In this document: in pieces, positions 45,523 through 56,760 of the stretch
Layout: each line of letters begins with the position of its first letter
Position numbering within the stretch: position 1 is the first letter of the stretch
DNA from: Panicum virgatum
Lineage: Eukaryota; Streptophyta; Magnoliopsida; Poales; Poaceae
DNA length: 64,000 nt
NCBI RefSeq assembly: GCF_016808335.1
Contig: NC_053147.1
Location: 66,648,960-66,712,959, forward strand
Reading direction: 5' to 3'
Notes under the pieces: model-generated
What the model saw: the letters and a program-made list of their open reading frames with translations, nothing else
Databases searched by the model: none
What the model was told of the DNA's origin: nothing
Position numbers and translations under genes: made by a program

Positions 45523-46631
45523 TGTCGTGGGATTTGTAGGGTACCCACAGCCGGGTGGCGGAAGGCACCCGCCTATTCCCAGAGAGGGAGTACTCGGGGA
45601 TGAACTAGGCGATTGGGCTAATCTAGCTCTGAGTCAAGCACACAAGAACACACGATTTAGAGTGGTTCGGGCCGCCGGAGCGTAATACCCTACGTCCACT
45701 GGGAGAAGTATTGTTCTTGGTTGTAAATGAACCTATCCTCTGCCGGGTCTTGGCTCTCACCCAGCCTGAGTTTTCTTCTAGCGGACGCCCCCCTTTTATA
45801 GACCAAGGGGTGCGGATACATAGGATGTTGATGCCCCGACAGGTGGGCCCAACGTGACTGCGCAGCACACTGTGCAGAGTACTCGAATAGCTACAGTGGT
45901 TGCGAATCTTTCCTCCGATATGCTTCCATGCCCTGCTGACCCTCTGACGAAAGGAGGTCTTCTCTTGTCCCGTCAGCAAGGTGCCCGTTGGGGGAACGTA
46001 GCTTGCGGCGTGACCTGCTGAGGCTATTATGTAGGCGTCATAATGGGAGAAGCCGAGCCGTCGTATCCATCTGTTATGGCAGACTGACAGGCGCGGCGTG
46101 GGCGGCGCCAGCAGCTCCACTATGCACCTTGGTAATATGCGATCAATAGTGCCCCCTGGTCAAAGAATCGCCTCGGCTTCTGCTGCATTAATGCGGATGT
46201 CCACCTACCACAATGAATGCAGTGGTGGGTGAGGCTTAGTATGGAGACCAAGCGGCCTTGTATACGTGTCCGTGCCTGTAGACACGTGTCGGCTCCGGAC
46301 CACCTCGAGGCAGGGTGTCAACTTCTTCCCTTGGTGAGGGGTCCGGTCACTATACAGGTGGCCCGGGACCCCATGAGGGGTCCGGGACTCCGCGGGGTCC
46401 GGACTCCTCGGGAGGTCCGGAGCCCCGGCTGCTTGCGCTTGAGTGCCTGTCTCTCCTGGGACACGTGGCGTCTCCGGACCTTCCCCAGCCGTGGAACGGG
46501 TCCGGACCATTGTCGGGAGGACTGAACTTCGGACCGCAGGGGTCCGGCTGTTTGGATGTAGTCAAGGATAACTACTAAGGCCCTTGCCTAGACACAGCAA
46601 GAGGGGGTACCCCAGTCCTGGGGTACCGATA
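45523..46631 (-). repeat. 3' LTR of the nested element
   Basis: Starts tgtcgtgggatttg and ends gggtaccgata on the plus strand. A minus-strand TATA box is seen as ttttata near 45794-45800. Confidence 0.85.
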
Positions 46632-46883
46632 GTGGCCCCCGGGCCCACCTCGGGAGAGGTACGAACCCGCGGGTGGGGCCACCACCTTGATGTGTTCCTA
46701 CGCAACTTGATTGCATTGGTGTGCTCATGGAGAGAGCGGGTATGCCTGTTGCCAGGTTCAGGTACTAGGGTGCTCTCCACAGGGCGATGAAGGTGTAGGC
46801 TTAGGGTACGGAACCAAGCTAAGCGGCTACACAGACTTCGGATCGCTCAGGGAGCAAGCACTACTTCCCGGACCTGGCTCTTA

Positions 46884-47346
46884 GCGACCGTGGCGAGCGG
46901 TCTCCGCCGGAGCGGGCCACCGGAGTGGACTTGGAGCGACCGTGGCGAGCGGTCTCCGCCGGAGCGGGCCACCAGAGTGGACTTGGAGCGACCGTGGCGA
47001 GCGGTCTCCGCCGGAGCGGGCCACCGGAGTGGACTTGGAGCGACCGTGGCGAGCGGTCTCCGCCGGAGCGGGCCACCGGAGTGGACTTGAGCGACCGTGG
47101 CGAGCGGTCTCCGCCGGAGCGGGCCACCGGAGTGGACTTGAGCGACCGTGGCGAGCGGTCTCCGCCGGAGCGGGCCACCGGAGTGGACTTGAGCGACCGT
47201 GGCGAGCGGTCTCCGCCGGAGCGGGCCACCGGAGTGGACTTGGAGCGACCGTGGCGAGCGGTCTCCGCCGGAGCGGGCCACCGGAGTGGACTTGAGCAAC
47301 CGTGGCGAGCGGTCTCCGCCGGAGCGGGCCACCGGAGTGGACTTGA
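46884..47346. repeat. Minisatellite of nine 51-52 bp units
   Basis: Units begin at 46884, 46936, 46988, 47040, 47091, 47142, 47193, 47245 and 47296, each with gcgaccgtggcgagcggtct and a closing ggccaccggagtggactt (one unit has ccagag, the last gcaacc). Unit length alternates by a single G. Open frames on both strands exist only because the unit has no stop. Confidence 0.95.
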
Positions 47347-48746
47347 GTCGTTGCTGACGATCCGATGAAGCATGTTACCGGACCTCATAGTAAGGTACAA
47401 AGAAACCAAGCCTTATACTAGAAGGGGGCCCGGGACCTCTAAAGACAGCAGACTCGGATACTAGAGCACTTGTAACAGGGTAGTGAAGTACGTAAACTTA
47501 GGGTACATTACCAGGCTAAGCTACACGGAGCTTCTCTACCCCAGGATACGAGTACCACTTTTCCAGAGCAGATCCTTAGGGGTCCGGACTGCCTTCCAGC
47601 TAGAAGGGGTGTTCCCACCTGACCATAAGCTAGCAACTTAACTTGGATTGTTAGCAACAAGGAAAACTCCGTTCAAGAGGAAAGAATAGTTAAACCGAGG
47701 CAAATAAATGTAATCAGGGTGGAGCCTAGGTAAGACTGAGAAAGAAAATCTCCTTTATTATTGTGGTTGTCATGGTATACATCAGAGGTCGGGATTACGA
47801 GGTCGGACCTCCACCGCTCCGGACCGCTTTTTGCCTGTTTGTGTGATAGGGCCAGAGGTCGGGTTTACAAGGTCGGACCTTGACCGCTCTGGACACACAC
47901 GTAGGCGCCACGTTATTACAAAGGAGGAACTCTCTTAGTCTTTTCTTAGGAGTAACCTACGGCTGCATGCTATACAGCGTGTTCTTCTCCGGTTGGGAGT
48001 GGTACGGCCACTCCCGAATTCTTCATAGTCGTCGGAGGCGAAGGCGCCCTGGATGTGCCTGAACCGCATCATCCAGCATCACCTCGGGAGCTCGGGGACC
48101 CTTCCTTGCCTAAGAGCTGTCACATGCTTAGGTAGTGTGAGACAAATTCTTTGGCTTTGAATGGAAGAGGCCCCCTGCCGCCGCCGTCTGCCGATGGAAG
48201 TCAGACGCCCTTGCGCAGCAGAAGGACCGGGGCGAAGCGCGGAGAGGTGCGGTCGTTCACCGGCTTGTCCTTGGTGCTAGCGCCAGGGGCCCCCGCGTCT
48301 GGCGGCGGGGCCCTGTCTACAACAGCACCAAGCTCCGTGGGGAGTGCTGGCGACGGCAGGACGACACGGCCAACTTCCTCCGGGATGGCCGTCGGCTCCA
48401 GGCTCCATGTTGAGAGAAAGCCTTGAGCCGACGCCATGCCACCGCAGAGGAAGCGTGTCCGTTGCTTGAGAGAAAACCTTGAGTCGACGTAGGGGTAGCA
48501 GCGCCCAGCGGCGCCTCCGCTGTGCGCTGCCGCGCCGGCTCTGAGGTGTCGCAGTGGCGACGCACAACAGACGTTGCTGCCGTGCGCCGCCGCACCGTGG
48601 GCGTTGGTGCCCTGGTGCCACGACATGTGGCGTGGGTGACACCCTGCCTTCCTCCATCTTCTCATTCGTCGTTGCAGAGGATGAACACGGCTCCAGAAGC
48701 CTAAAGATCCAACCAGCGCCTGATCATCCCCACGGACGGCGCCAAA
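47347..48746 (-). other. Remaining interior of the nested element
   Basis: Contains a 45-base near-repeat (aggtcggg..ttac.aggtcggacct at about 47787 and 47852). On the minus strand it has a reading stretch from about 48657 to 48201 without a recognised domain. The first bases inside the right LTR (48746 downward) read tttggcgccgtccgtgggga, a primer-site-like sequence seen in grass gypsy elements. Confidence 0.5.
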
Positions 48747-49856
48747 TATCGCGGGATTTGTAGGGTACCCACAGCCGGGTGGCGGAAGGCACCCGCCTAT
48801 TCCCAGAGAGGGAGTACTCGGGGATGAACTAGGCGATTGGGCTAATCTAGCTCTGAGTCAAGCACACAAGAACACACGATTTAGAGTGGTTCGGGCCGCT
48901 GGAGCGTAATACCCTACGTCCACTGGGAGAAGTATTGTTCTTGGTTGTAAATTAACCTATCCTCTGCCGGGTCTTGGCTCTCACCCAGCCTGAGTTTTCT
49001 TCTAGCGGACGCCCCCCTTTTATAGACCAAGGGGTGCGGATACATAGGATGTTGATGCCCCCGACAGGTGGGTCCAACGTGACTGCGCAGCACACTGTGC
49101 AGAGTACTCGAATAGCTACAGTGGTTGCGAATCTTTCCTCCGATATGCTTCCATGCCCTGCTGACCCTCTGACGAAAGGAGGTCTTCTCTTGTCCCGTCA
49201 GCAAGGTGCCCGTTGGGGGAACGTAGCTTGCGGCGTGACCTGCTGAGGCTATTATGTAGGCGTCATAATGGGAGAAGCCGAGCCGTCGTATCCATCTGTT
49301 ATGGCAGACTGACAGGCGCGGCATGGGCGGCGCCAGCAGCTCCACTATGCACCTTGGTAATATGCGATCAATAGTGCCCCCTGGTCAAAAAATCGCCTCG
49401 GCTTCTGCTGCATTAATGCGGACGTCCACCTACCACAATGAATGCAGTGGTGGGTGAGGCTTAGTATGGAGACCAAGCGGCCTTGTATACGTGTCCGTGC
49501 CTGTAGACACGTGTCGGCTCCGGACCACCTCGAGGCAGGGTGTCAACTTCTTCCCTTGGTGAGGGGTCCGGTCACTATACAGGTGGTCCGGGACCCCATG
49601 AGGGGTCCGGGACTCCGCGGGGTCCGGACTCATCGGGAGGTCCGGAGCCCCGGCTGCTTGCGCTTGAGTGCCTGTCTCTCCTGGGACACGTGGCGTCTCC
49701 GGACCTTCCCCAGCTGTGGAACGGGTCCGGACCATTGTCGGGAGGACTGGACTTCGGACCGCAGGGGCCCGGCTGTTTGGATGTAGTCAAGGATAACTAC
49801 TAAGGCCCTTGCCTAGACACAACAAGAGGGGGTACCCCAGTCCTTGGGTACCGACA
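48747..49856 (-). repeat. 5' LTR of the nested element
   Basis: Nearly identical to 45523-46631. It starts tatcgcggg where the other has tgtcgtggg, and it keeps the canonical ...ccgaca end. A minus-strand TATA box lies near 49018-49024. Confidence 0.85.
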
Positions 49857-49861
49857 AGTAC

Positions 49862-51049
49862 CATGATCCAACAATAAATGGAATGGATGGTAAGATCATG
49901 TAATACAGCAGAGTTATCACCAGATATGAATCAACACCATTTGGCCACCATTCCCTGGAGAAAAAGGCATAAAATAGATAGCTCACTTAATTCCATGAGG
50001 TTCGTGAGAGAAATAAAGGATCTGGATATGAAACATATTATTAAGTTCTTGAAAAAAATGAAATTTCTGGCACACATTATTAAGAAAGGGATTCCAGCTT
50101 AAATCTGAAGCTATAAGTAAGCAGTCAATTAAAAAGCTACATGTCCAAACATTCCCACATGGTGGCTAATGTCTAAACATTACATTATGCTATATATCGC
50201 CCAGAATGTTTAGAATACTAGTTAAAGGTACACATACTAGTATGTTTTCATCTTTCTGTGTGCCCAGCACTTCCCCAGAAAGTACCTAGGACGAACTAAT
50301 GTAACACTTCCATGCACATAGAATGAACATCTAAAACTATAATCAGTGACTACCACATCACCTGTCAGACTCTAGCACGCTTTCTTTTTTATACCCTGCA
50401 TCTGAATAAAGATGAATTTGTTCTAAACGGAGACTACCCAGTGACTAGCACGCTTTATTTTTTTTTTACTCAATGTCTAACAATTAGCATATGCACCTAG
50501 CTAGACACTAAGTTGTTTTCATCAATGACCACTCCATCACAAGCACGATTTTTCATGAGTTGGTATGTACCAGGATGTGTCATAAACCTTCACAATCACA
50601 GGACACTCAGCCGCTAAAAACAGGGCACTTCTATTTTGGCAAAAATGTAACTGATTACCTCTGAAGTTAGTGGCATAGAAGCCAACGAGACTGTGAGACC
50701 CTATTCCAAAACTTACCTTCAAGAGCTTCTGCAGGGGATTCAGTTCTTACGTGGAGCTGGCTGGAGGAGTCTGCCCATCCAAGTTGATAGGGGAACCAAG
50801 CGACCCACCATACCAAATCTGCAAGACCGCACAAATCTATTTAGAACCCTAGAAGGAAAAGAGTCATCTTTGCAGATCCAGATAAAGATCTACAATGGGA
50901 GAACACTAAAACTCTAAAAGTATAAGCCTCACCTGGCTCTGAGAAGTGGCGGGGCTTCCTCCAGACCGACACGGCGAGCTCACCTTCGCCGGATCCGACA
51001 GCGGCGGCGGCGGGTGCGGCGGCGGAGCACGGACGGAGGGGAAGGCGGA
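49862..51049. other. Continuation of the AT-rich host element; minus-strand exon-like start
   Basis: AT-rich to about 50680. From 51049 down to 50930 the minus strand is GC-rich and ends at a donor-like CCAG/GTGAGG near 50935, like a non-coding first exon of a transcript running left. Words such as 'gctatatatcgcccagaatg' near 50190 recall inverted words in 43200-45450. No protein domain. Confidence 0.35.
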
Positions 51050-51059
51050 GGAGCAGGGA

Positions 51060-51944
51060 TTTTTTTTTTGATTAAACGGTACCTGTATTATACCAAAAGA
51101 CGTACAAATACAAAACGAAGCCCATACAGGAACCTACTAGACGCGTACAGAAGGGACAGCTGTGCCCACAAGCTTACACAAATGACCCTGAAAGAAAAGA
51201 AAATTACAACCGAGTCCCTCGGATCACTTGTGCTTGTAGAAACCGCCGTTCGTCTCCATCGCCGCCGCTCTCATCGGCCACGACGAACGCCGAGGCCGAA
51301 GAAGAACAACAGGACACCCAAAGCCAGCAGGAGCTCCATAGCACGAAGGCGTTGAGATGAGCCGCAGAACGAAGCAACGAAGAAAGCATGTCGGCTGGGG
51401 ACGCACCCCGAGCACCTGAGGCCATGGAACCACTCTTTTTGCCGACGAACAGCAAGAAGCAGGAGAGATTCCATCCACCCAACCACCACGAACCCCTTAA
51501 CCATCCCACTACAAGAACCCGGCGAGCTCCAATCCGTACCTAGTTGAAGCACCGCCGGCGGGACTCCTACACAGGAGCTACGCAGATCCAGAGTAGACAC
51601 CACGCGGGCGGAAACTCTGGAACTCGCGAGCTCCTCCCCCACAGACCTCTCGCCGGCGCCGGAGTGTACACCAACGAAGCGGGGATGAGGCCGGAGGGAC
51701 TTATTCCATGGCTGTGCCGCCGCCGCCGCCTCGCCGTCGCAGCCCGAAAACCCTAACCTAGCTAGCCTAGGACCTACTCTACACCGCCGGTCGAGGAAGC
51801 ACAGGTCCCCTCCACATCCGAGGCCACGAGGGCCGCCGGAGGCGAAGAGGAACCGCACCCTCGCCGGCGGGAGCACCGGACTCCTCTTTTTCGCCGCTCT
51901 CAACTGTAGCAGAGAGGAGAAAAGGAAGAGACTAGAACTGAGGC
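51060..51944 (-). mobile_element. Poly(A)-type retroposon (LINE-derived, non-autonomous), with target-site duplication
   Basis: ggagcaggga occurs at 51050-51059 and 51945-51954. Between them, on the minus strand, lies a GC-rich 5' part and a trailer ending in tacaggtaccgtttaatc plus an A run (T run at 51060-51069). The whole has the form of a short LINE-derived retroposon. A minus-strand open frame (51903-51271) without known domain fills the 5' part. Same class as 1838-2961, but a different family. Confidence 0.75.
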
Positions 51945-51954
51945 GGAGCAGGGA

Positions 51955-52429
51955 GATTTATGTGTGAGTAGGGAGGCAGATCAGCTTTCACTTTCCTTCC
52001 GTGCATTTATCGCCACAGATGGGTGCCTGCCTAGTGTTTTTGGATGCGGGGCAACTCCGACAGCTTCTTCAAATCTCATTAGCCAAATTACATTTTAGCT
52101 AGCCATTTAGTTAAGATTTAATCTCTATATTATGCTTCTTTCCAACAGACTACTCAAATAAAGTGGGCCAAATTGGACTGATCTCTACAAGTTATATTTT
52201 TTTCACCCAACCAGATCTACTCTTTTGGAAATCTATCTCTGCAAGTGGGCCCGGGGAATCCTTGGCCACGGCACGTCGCCGACGGCGGGTGCAGCGACCG
52301 CGGCGGAGGCGGCCGGCACCAGCAAAGAGAGGGCGGCGGCGCGAGCTCAACGAGCATGATGGCGGCGCCAGGTACGCAGTGGAAGGGGGCGGCATCGAGA
52401 CGGAGGAGGCGGCGGCCATGGCCGGCGAC
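51955..52429. other. Intergenic right of the retroposon
   Basis: Read on the minus strand, the first part ('cacacataaatctccctgct' next to the insertion) could be the promoter of the exon-like sequence at 51049, now split by the retroposon. No gene is recognised. Confidence 0.3.
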
Positions 52430-52960
52430 AGGGAGCCGATCGGTGGCGCGCATGGCGCGCGGATGCGGCGACGGGCATGGCGAGGGGTGCGGCGGAGTGC
52501 ATGGCGCGCGGATGCGGCGACAGGTATGGCGAGGGGTGCGGCGGAGTGCATGGCGGGGTGAGCTGGTCGGCGGCGCGCATGGTGCGCGGATGCGGCAACG
52601 GGCATGGTGAGGGGTGCGGCGGAGTGCATGGCGCGCGGATGCGGCGACGGGCATGGCGAGGGGTGCGGCAGAGTGCATGGCGGGGTGAGGCGAGCATGGC
52701 GGGACGCGGCCGGGTGCAAGATTGGGCCGGCGGCGGGCATGGCGGGGCGCTATGGGGCGGGCAGTGGGCATGGTGGGGCGCGGCCGGCGGGGCCGGCGAC
52801 GGGCATGGTGGGGAGCGGCCGGCGGGGCCGGCGACGGGCACGGCGGGGCAGGCAGCGGGCATGGCAGGGCGCGGTGGGGCCGGCGGCGGGCATGGCTGGT
52901 CGTGCCGGGGCATGGCGGGGCTGGTGCGGCGTGGTTGGGAGGAAGCAGAGAGGGTGGGCC
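52430..52960. repeat. GC-rich minisatellite
   Basis: Four units of about 50 bases start with atggcgcgcggatgcggc or atggtgcgcggatgcggc at 52450, 52500, 52579 and 52627. They are arranged in two pairs, each followed by 'atggcggggtgag'. From 52690 on there are shorter repeats of 'ggccggcgacgggcatgg'. Proline- or glycine-rich open frames on both strands follow from this and are not taken as genes. Confidence 0.85.
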
Positions 52961-53146
52961 CAGATGAGAATAGAGAAGCCATGTGCCGAGGCAAAAATAG
53001 CTGGCGGGGAAGCGGGATGCCTATTCAGATAGCAAAGATGAGCAAATGAAAAAATTGTTGGCAGAACCCACATCGTGAGGCAAGATGCCCTTTGACCATG
53101 CGGGTCCTACAGCGAGTAGAAAACATTTTCCACACCCGAACAACAG

Positions 53147-53470
53147 CCGTGTTTGGTTTCTACAGTAATTTTTATGTGCACGTTATCGGGAAGAGAATCT
53201 ATGAAGTACTAAATAAAGTCTATTTGCAAAATCTTTTTAGAAATGGGTGTAATTTTTCGAGACAAATTTAATGACGGCAATTAATTGACCATTTGCTACA
53301 GTGATGCTACAGTATCATTCTCTAATCCCGCGGTCAAAAGTTTCATTAGATTCGTCTCGCGATTTACACGGAAATTTATAGAGGTGGTTTTGTAATTAGA
53401 CTTTATTTAATATTCTAAATTAGTGGTTAAACAGGAAAAAAAATTCGCCAAAACTTTTACACAGCCAACG
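53147..53470. mobile_element. MITE of the GGCC-ended superfamily, worn ends
   Basis: Left end ccgtgtttggtttctac; interior 'ttgctacagtgatgctacag' and 'cattagattcgtctcgcga'; right end worn. Confidence 0.55.
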
Positions 53471-53495
53471 GTTCAGCCCACTGTGGCAGCTTTCC

Positions 53496-53816
53496 GTAAA
53501 CACAAAAATATCACATTAAATGTTTGGACACATGCATGAAGTACTAAATGAAGTCTATTTATAATTTTTTTGCATGAATGAGCTGTAAATCGCAAGACGA
53601 ATCTAATGAGTCTATTTAATCCATGATTTGCAACAGTAATGCTACAGTATCATCCGCTAATTATGGATTAATCATGGATTAATTAGCATCATTAGATTCG
53701 TCTCGCAATTTACTACCTATTTGTGCAAAAAGTTTTATAAATAGACTTCATTTAGTACTTCAAATTAGCAAAATTCCATCGCAAAAATTTTTAACGTTTC
53801 ATCTAAACATGGCCTT
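53496..53816. mobile_element. MITE of the GGCC-ended superfamily
   Basis: Contains 'gcaagacgaatctaatgag' and 'cattagattcgtctcgca' in inverted arrangement and ends with catctaaacatggcc. The left end is not sharp. Confidence 0.6.
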
Positions 53817-53829
53817 AGTTAAAAAAAAA

Positions 53830-54035
53830 TGCACAGCAACCATCACATCATATGTTCGAACACATATATAGAGTATTAAATACAGTTATAAAAATAACTA
53901 ATTACACAGTATGACTGATTCATACGAGATGAATATAATGATAGTAATTAATTCATAATTGGACATTAATTGTCAAATAATAATGAAATGTGCTACAGTA
54001 CCAAAATCCAAACTTTTTCACCATCTAAACACAGT
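53830..54035. mobile_element. Short MITE-like element, related subtype
   Basis: 'gagtattaaatacagttata', 'cataattggacattaattgt' and 'gtgctacagtaccaaaatcc', then 'catctaaacacagtc'. This is the pattern of a shorter GGCC-type family. Confidence 0.45.
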
Positions 54036-54103
54036 CTAGATTTTTCGCTCTGAAAAGTTGCAATCTTGTTCAGAACAGAACTGCAGATGGTTTTCGGAAT
54101 CTT

Positions 54104-54429
54104 GGCCTTATTTGGTTAGCGTTGCGCTACTCGCGCTATAAAAAGAATCTTGCATGCATGGAGTACTAAATCAAGTTCATTTGCAAAAAGTTTTTACAGA
54201 TGGACATAACTTTTCGCGACGAATCTAATGATGGTAATTAATCGATGATTGGCTATAATAATACTACAGTAACCAATCTCTAATCGTGCGGTCAAATATT
54301 TCATTAGATTCGTTTCGCGAAGTAGCGCAGGGTTGTAGAATTAATTTTGTAAATTAATTTTATTTAATATCCGTAATTATTGATCAAAGTTTGTGCTATT
54401 TCCTAGTACACCCAAACCAAACAGGGCCC
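54104..54429. mobile_element. MITE, GGCC-ended family, 326 bp
   Basis: Starts ggccttatttggttagcg and ends in ccaaaccaaacagggccc, which are inverted. The interior has 'cgcgacgaatctaatgatg' and 'cattagattcgtttcgcg'. Confidence 0.7.
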
Positions 54430-55322
54430 TTTAGAAATCTTTTGGTCCGGGCAGGCTTTGTTGCTTCGTGGCCAATGAGAGCATCCTTGAAGGTTGCTGG
54501 CGTGACATTGATAGACCGGTGGGTGCGGCCAGGTCTCACAGTAGCGGCATAGTCCGTGCCGGCCGCCGTCCTTCATGGAATCCCGCTTCTCCTGTGGATT
54601 CGTCCCATCACTAGTCTTCGTCTTGGTCCTCTCTCGTATGGGCCGTCACCACCATTGAGGGTGTTGGGCTGATGTCGGCTTATCTCGGCTTATTTTCTTT
54701 CATATAATACTATTCATTCTACTAATCGAACATTATTTATCAGATCAGCCGAACTGCTAGAGCAGTAATAATGTAAGTCTACCGCTTCCTCCCGGGCCGG
54801 TGAGCTAGCGGTGAGGGCTGGTGAGTCCTTATGGTTTGGCTCGGTTCTTGATTGGTTTTGGTGCAAGCTGGTGCAGGAATGGAAACGGGAAGACGGATAT
54901 CCAAACATCAATATAAATATCTGTATTTATATTTAGATTTAATGTAGTAGTAAAATGGATACATCCGAGTCTAATTTCTATTGATTTTCTCAATCCGATT
55001 TCGCATCCGTATTCGACACTATCCGTATTCGTATTCACTGAAACTATTTAAAAGTCATTTCATTTCCTATAACCAATATTAATTTTTATAATAAAAATAT
55101 AAGAAGATTAAGTTTACTTTTAAATATTCTTATTTTAACTATTTAGATGTGAAACAACTTTTATAATTTTTTTCATCCAACTTAAACAAAAGCCTCTATA
55201 TCTAAGCCCCTACTTCCTCTTGACATGTGGGGTCTACTTGTCAGTCTCCTTTCTTCTTTGCTTCTCCTTTCTTCTTCCCCGTGGTAGCTGGAGCTGGGAC
55301 CATGAGCATCGGCTGGGCATGC
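54430..55322. other. Intergenic, unassigned
   Basis: No gene is recognised. Around 54875-55045 words such as 'gatatccaaacatc', 'ccgtattcgacactatccgt' and 'attcgtattcactg' resemble worn DNA-element ends found widely in grasses. Confidence 0.35.
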
Positions 55323-55562
55323 CGACGTGTCGGGTACCACAATTAGGGACACACTAATTGGGCACTAAGACCGCTTTTAAAAACACAAGCACCTGACAAG
55401 ACGGCTAAGCCCACGAAGGCCCACGGCCTATTTCTCATTTAGAGGAAAGGGAAGGACTCAAAGAAGCCCAGCATGCGGCCCATTCGCATCCCCATCGAAC
55501 CCGCGGAACGTTCTCCGCATTGCTCGAGGGTCCCTCAGGCCCGCTAGGCAATCTCCGCCTCG

Positions 55563-55638
55563 CTCGAGGGTAGCGGATCTACCCTCGAGCAGGTGGGCAA
55601 TCTCCGCCTCGCTCGAGGGTAGTGGATCTACCCTCGAG
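55563..55638. repeat. Two copies of a perfect palindrome with 49-bp period
   Basis: ctcgagggtag, 5 bases, ctaccctcgag at 55563-55589 and again at 55612-55638. The 11-base arms are perfect in both. A partial third unit ('gcctcgctcgaggcc') follows near 55655-55670. Confidence 0.95.
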
Positions 55639-56315
55639 CAGGTGACTCATATCCGCCTCGCTCGAGGCCACCTCTCGGCACAAGGGACAAATGGCCCCGC
55701 CGCCCAACCGCTCGCCGTACGAAGGCATTAAAAGCCAGCCACTCCGCCACGGCTCAAAGGACGGACGGCGTCAGGCCGCCACTCCCACAGTAGATGTGAC
55801 CGGGGTCCCATCCGCTGACTCCGGTCACCATTCCGCCATCCCGGATACTGTAGCAGCGCCTTGGGACCTGCAACGCGGGACAAGATAGGTCCGGGGCCCC
55901 TCCCATTCCTGTTCTGCCGACACCGACCACCCGGACTCGCCTCCCTCTGGGGAAGGGATCCGGCGATGTCACGTATCCTTCCGGAAGGAGCGCTCATCAC
56001 ACATGGTCGGAGTCCCGGAGCTCCCCCCTCCTCTCAGAGGTCCGGAACCTCCGCGTGTCCCCTGGACCTTCAAGTATGCACGCCTGCGCTCCGACCAGGG
56101 GGTCCGGGGCCATCCCACGCCATTACTACCGCCGGAACACTGCAGGACGATCGCCGCAATCTCCACAGGACCAAGGACGATATCTAGGATGACTGCGCCG
56201 CGCGCCGCCTTCCCACAGTGTACTTCCTACAGTATCCGACCACTGTACCCCCGCGATTCAAGGGAAAACGACGACTTCTATGCCCCCACTCGTGTACACA
56301 GCCCCTCCTTATAAC

Positions 56316-56323
56316 TATAAAAG
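56316..56323 (+). promoter_or_regulatory. TATA box of the Tat-like LTR
   Basis: tataaaag lies about 380 bases before the LTR end, in the plus orientation of the element. Confidence 0.65.
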
Positions 56324-56697
56324 GAGGAGGTGGGCTTCCTTTGGCGGGGGCTGGCTGATCTCTCTGATCTAGGACCGGTCGCCCGCTCTCTGGCTTCTCT
56401 CCTCCAAGAGGACGCTCAGGGATTACTAAACACTCATCTCAACCGACTCCACTTCTAGCAGAGACTTGGGAGCTTCCCTCCCTCTCTCGCCTTGCTTGTA
56501 ACCCCTACTACAAGCCCTCCGGGTGCAAGATAATACAGTGCCCTCGTACACCCCCTTTGCTGGACGTACGGCCCCGTGGCCGGAACCAGGATAAACCGTG
56601 CGTTACTGTGTTGCCTCTTGCATCATCATCTGGGACGAGAAAACACGCAGCATTTACTAGTCGGGATCTGGCCCCCCCGGGTCGGGACACCGACAGT

Positions 56698-56715
56698 TGG
56701 CGCGCCAGGTAGGGG
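56698..56715 (+). other. Primer-binding site of the Tat-like element
   Basis: tggcgcgccaggtagggg follows the LTR end after two bases. This sequence is a common primer site in grass gypsy elements; the exact tRNA is not certain from the window alone. Confidence 0.65.
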
Positions 56716-56760
56716 TCGCGTGACATTCTTTCTTTTTTTCTTCCCATTTGATCTCCAGGA

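Larger units (their letters stand above)
45523..49856 (-). mobile_element. Young non-autonomous LTR retrotransposon, minus orientation, nested
   Basis: Two LTRs (45523-46631 and 48747-49856) differ at about 16 bases and one gap over 1.1 kb by eye. Five-base duplications agtac lie at 45518-45522 and 49857-49861. Three signs give the minus orientation: a TATA box on the minus strand in each LTR, a primer-site-like tggcgccgtcc directly inside the right LTR (read minus), and a purine-rich run inside the left LTR. The 2.1-kb interior has no gag, protease, reverse transcriptase or integrase. It must depend on proteins from another element. Confidence 0.85.
55328..56695 (+). repeat. 5' LTR of the Tat-like element (1368 bp)
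   Basis: Starts TGTCGGGTACC and ends GGGACACCGACA, with inverted tips tgtcgg/ccgaca. The left flanking bases are cgacg. Carries palindromic repeats at 55563-55638 and a TATA box at 56316. Confidence 0.85.

Noticed and set aside
46884..47346. Regular repeat array considered as CRISPR
   Set aside because: Units are contiguous without unique spacers, and the DNA is a plant retroelement.
46847..47409. Long open frames with repeated peptides on both strands
   Set aside because: They arise from a tandem DNA repeat whose unit has no stop in any phase; no start context or domain.
51500..51520. cactacaagaacc, like the tip of a CACTA transposon
   Set aside because: It lies inside the retroposon, has no inverted partner and no duplication; chance match.
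52163..53049. Gly/Arg- and Pro/His-rich frames on both strands
   Set aside because: Explained by the minisatellite at 52430-52960.
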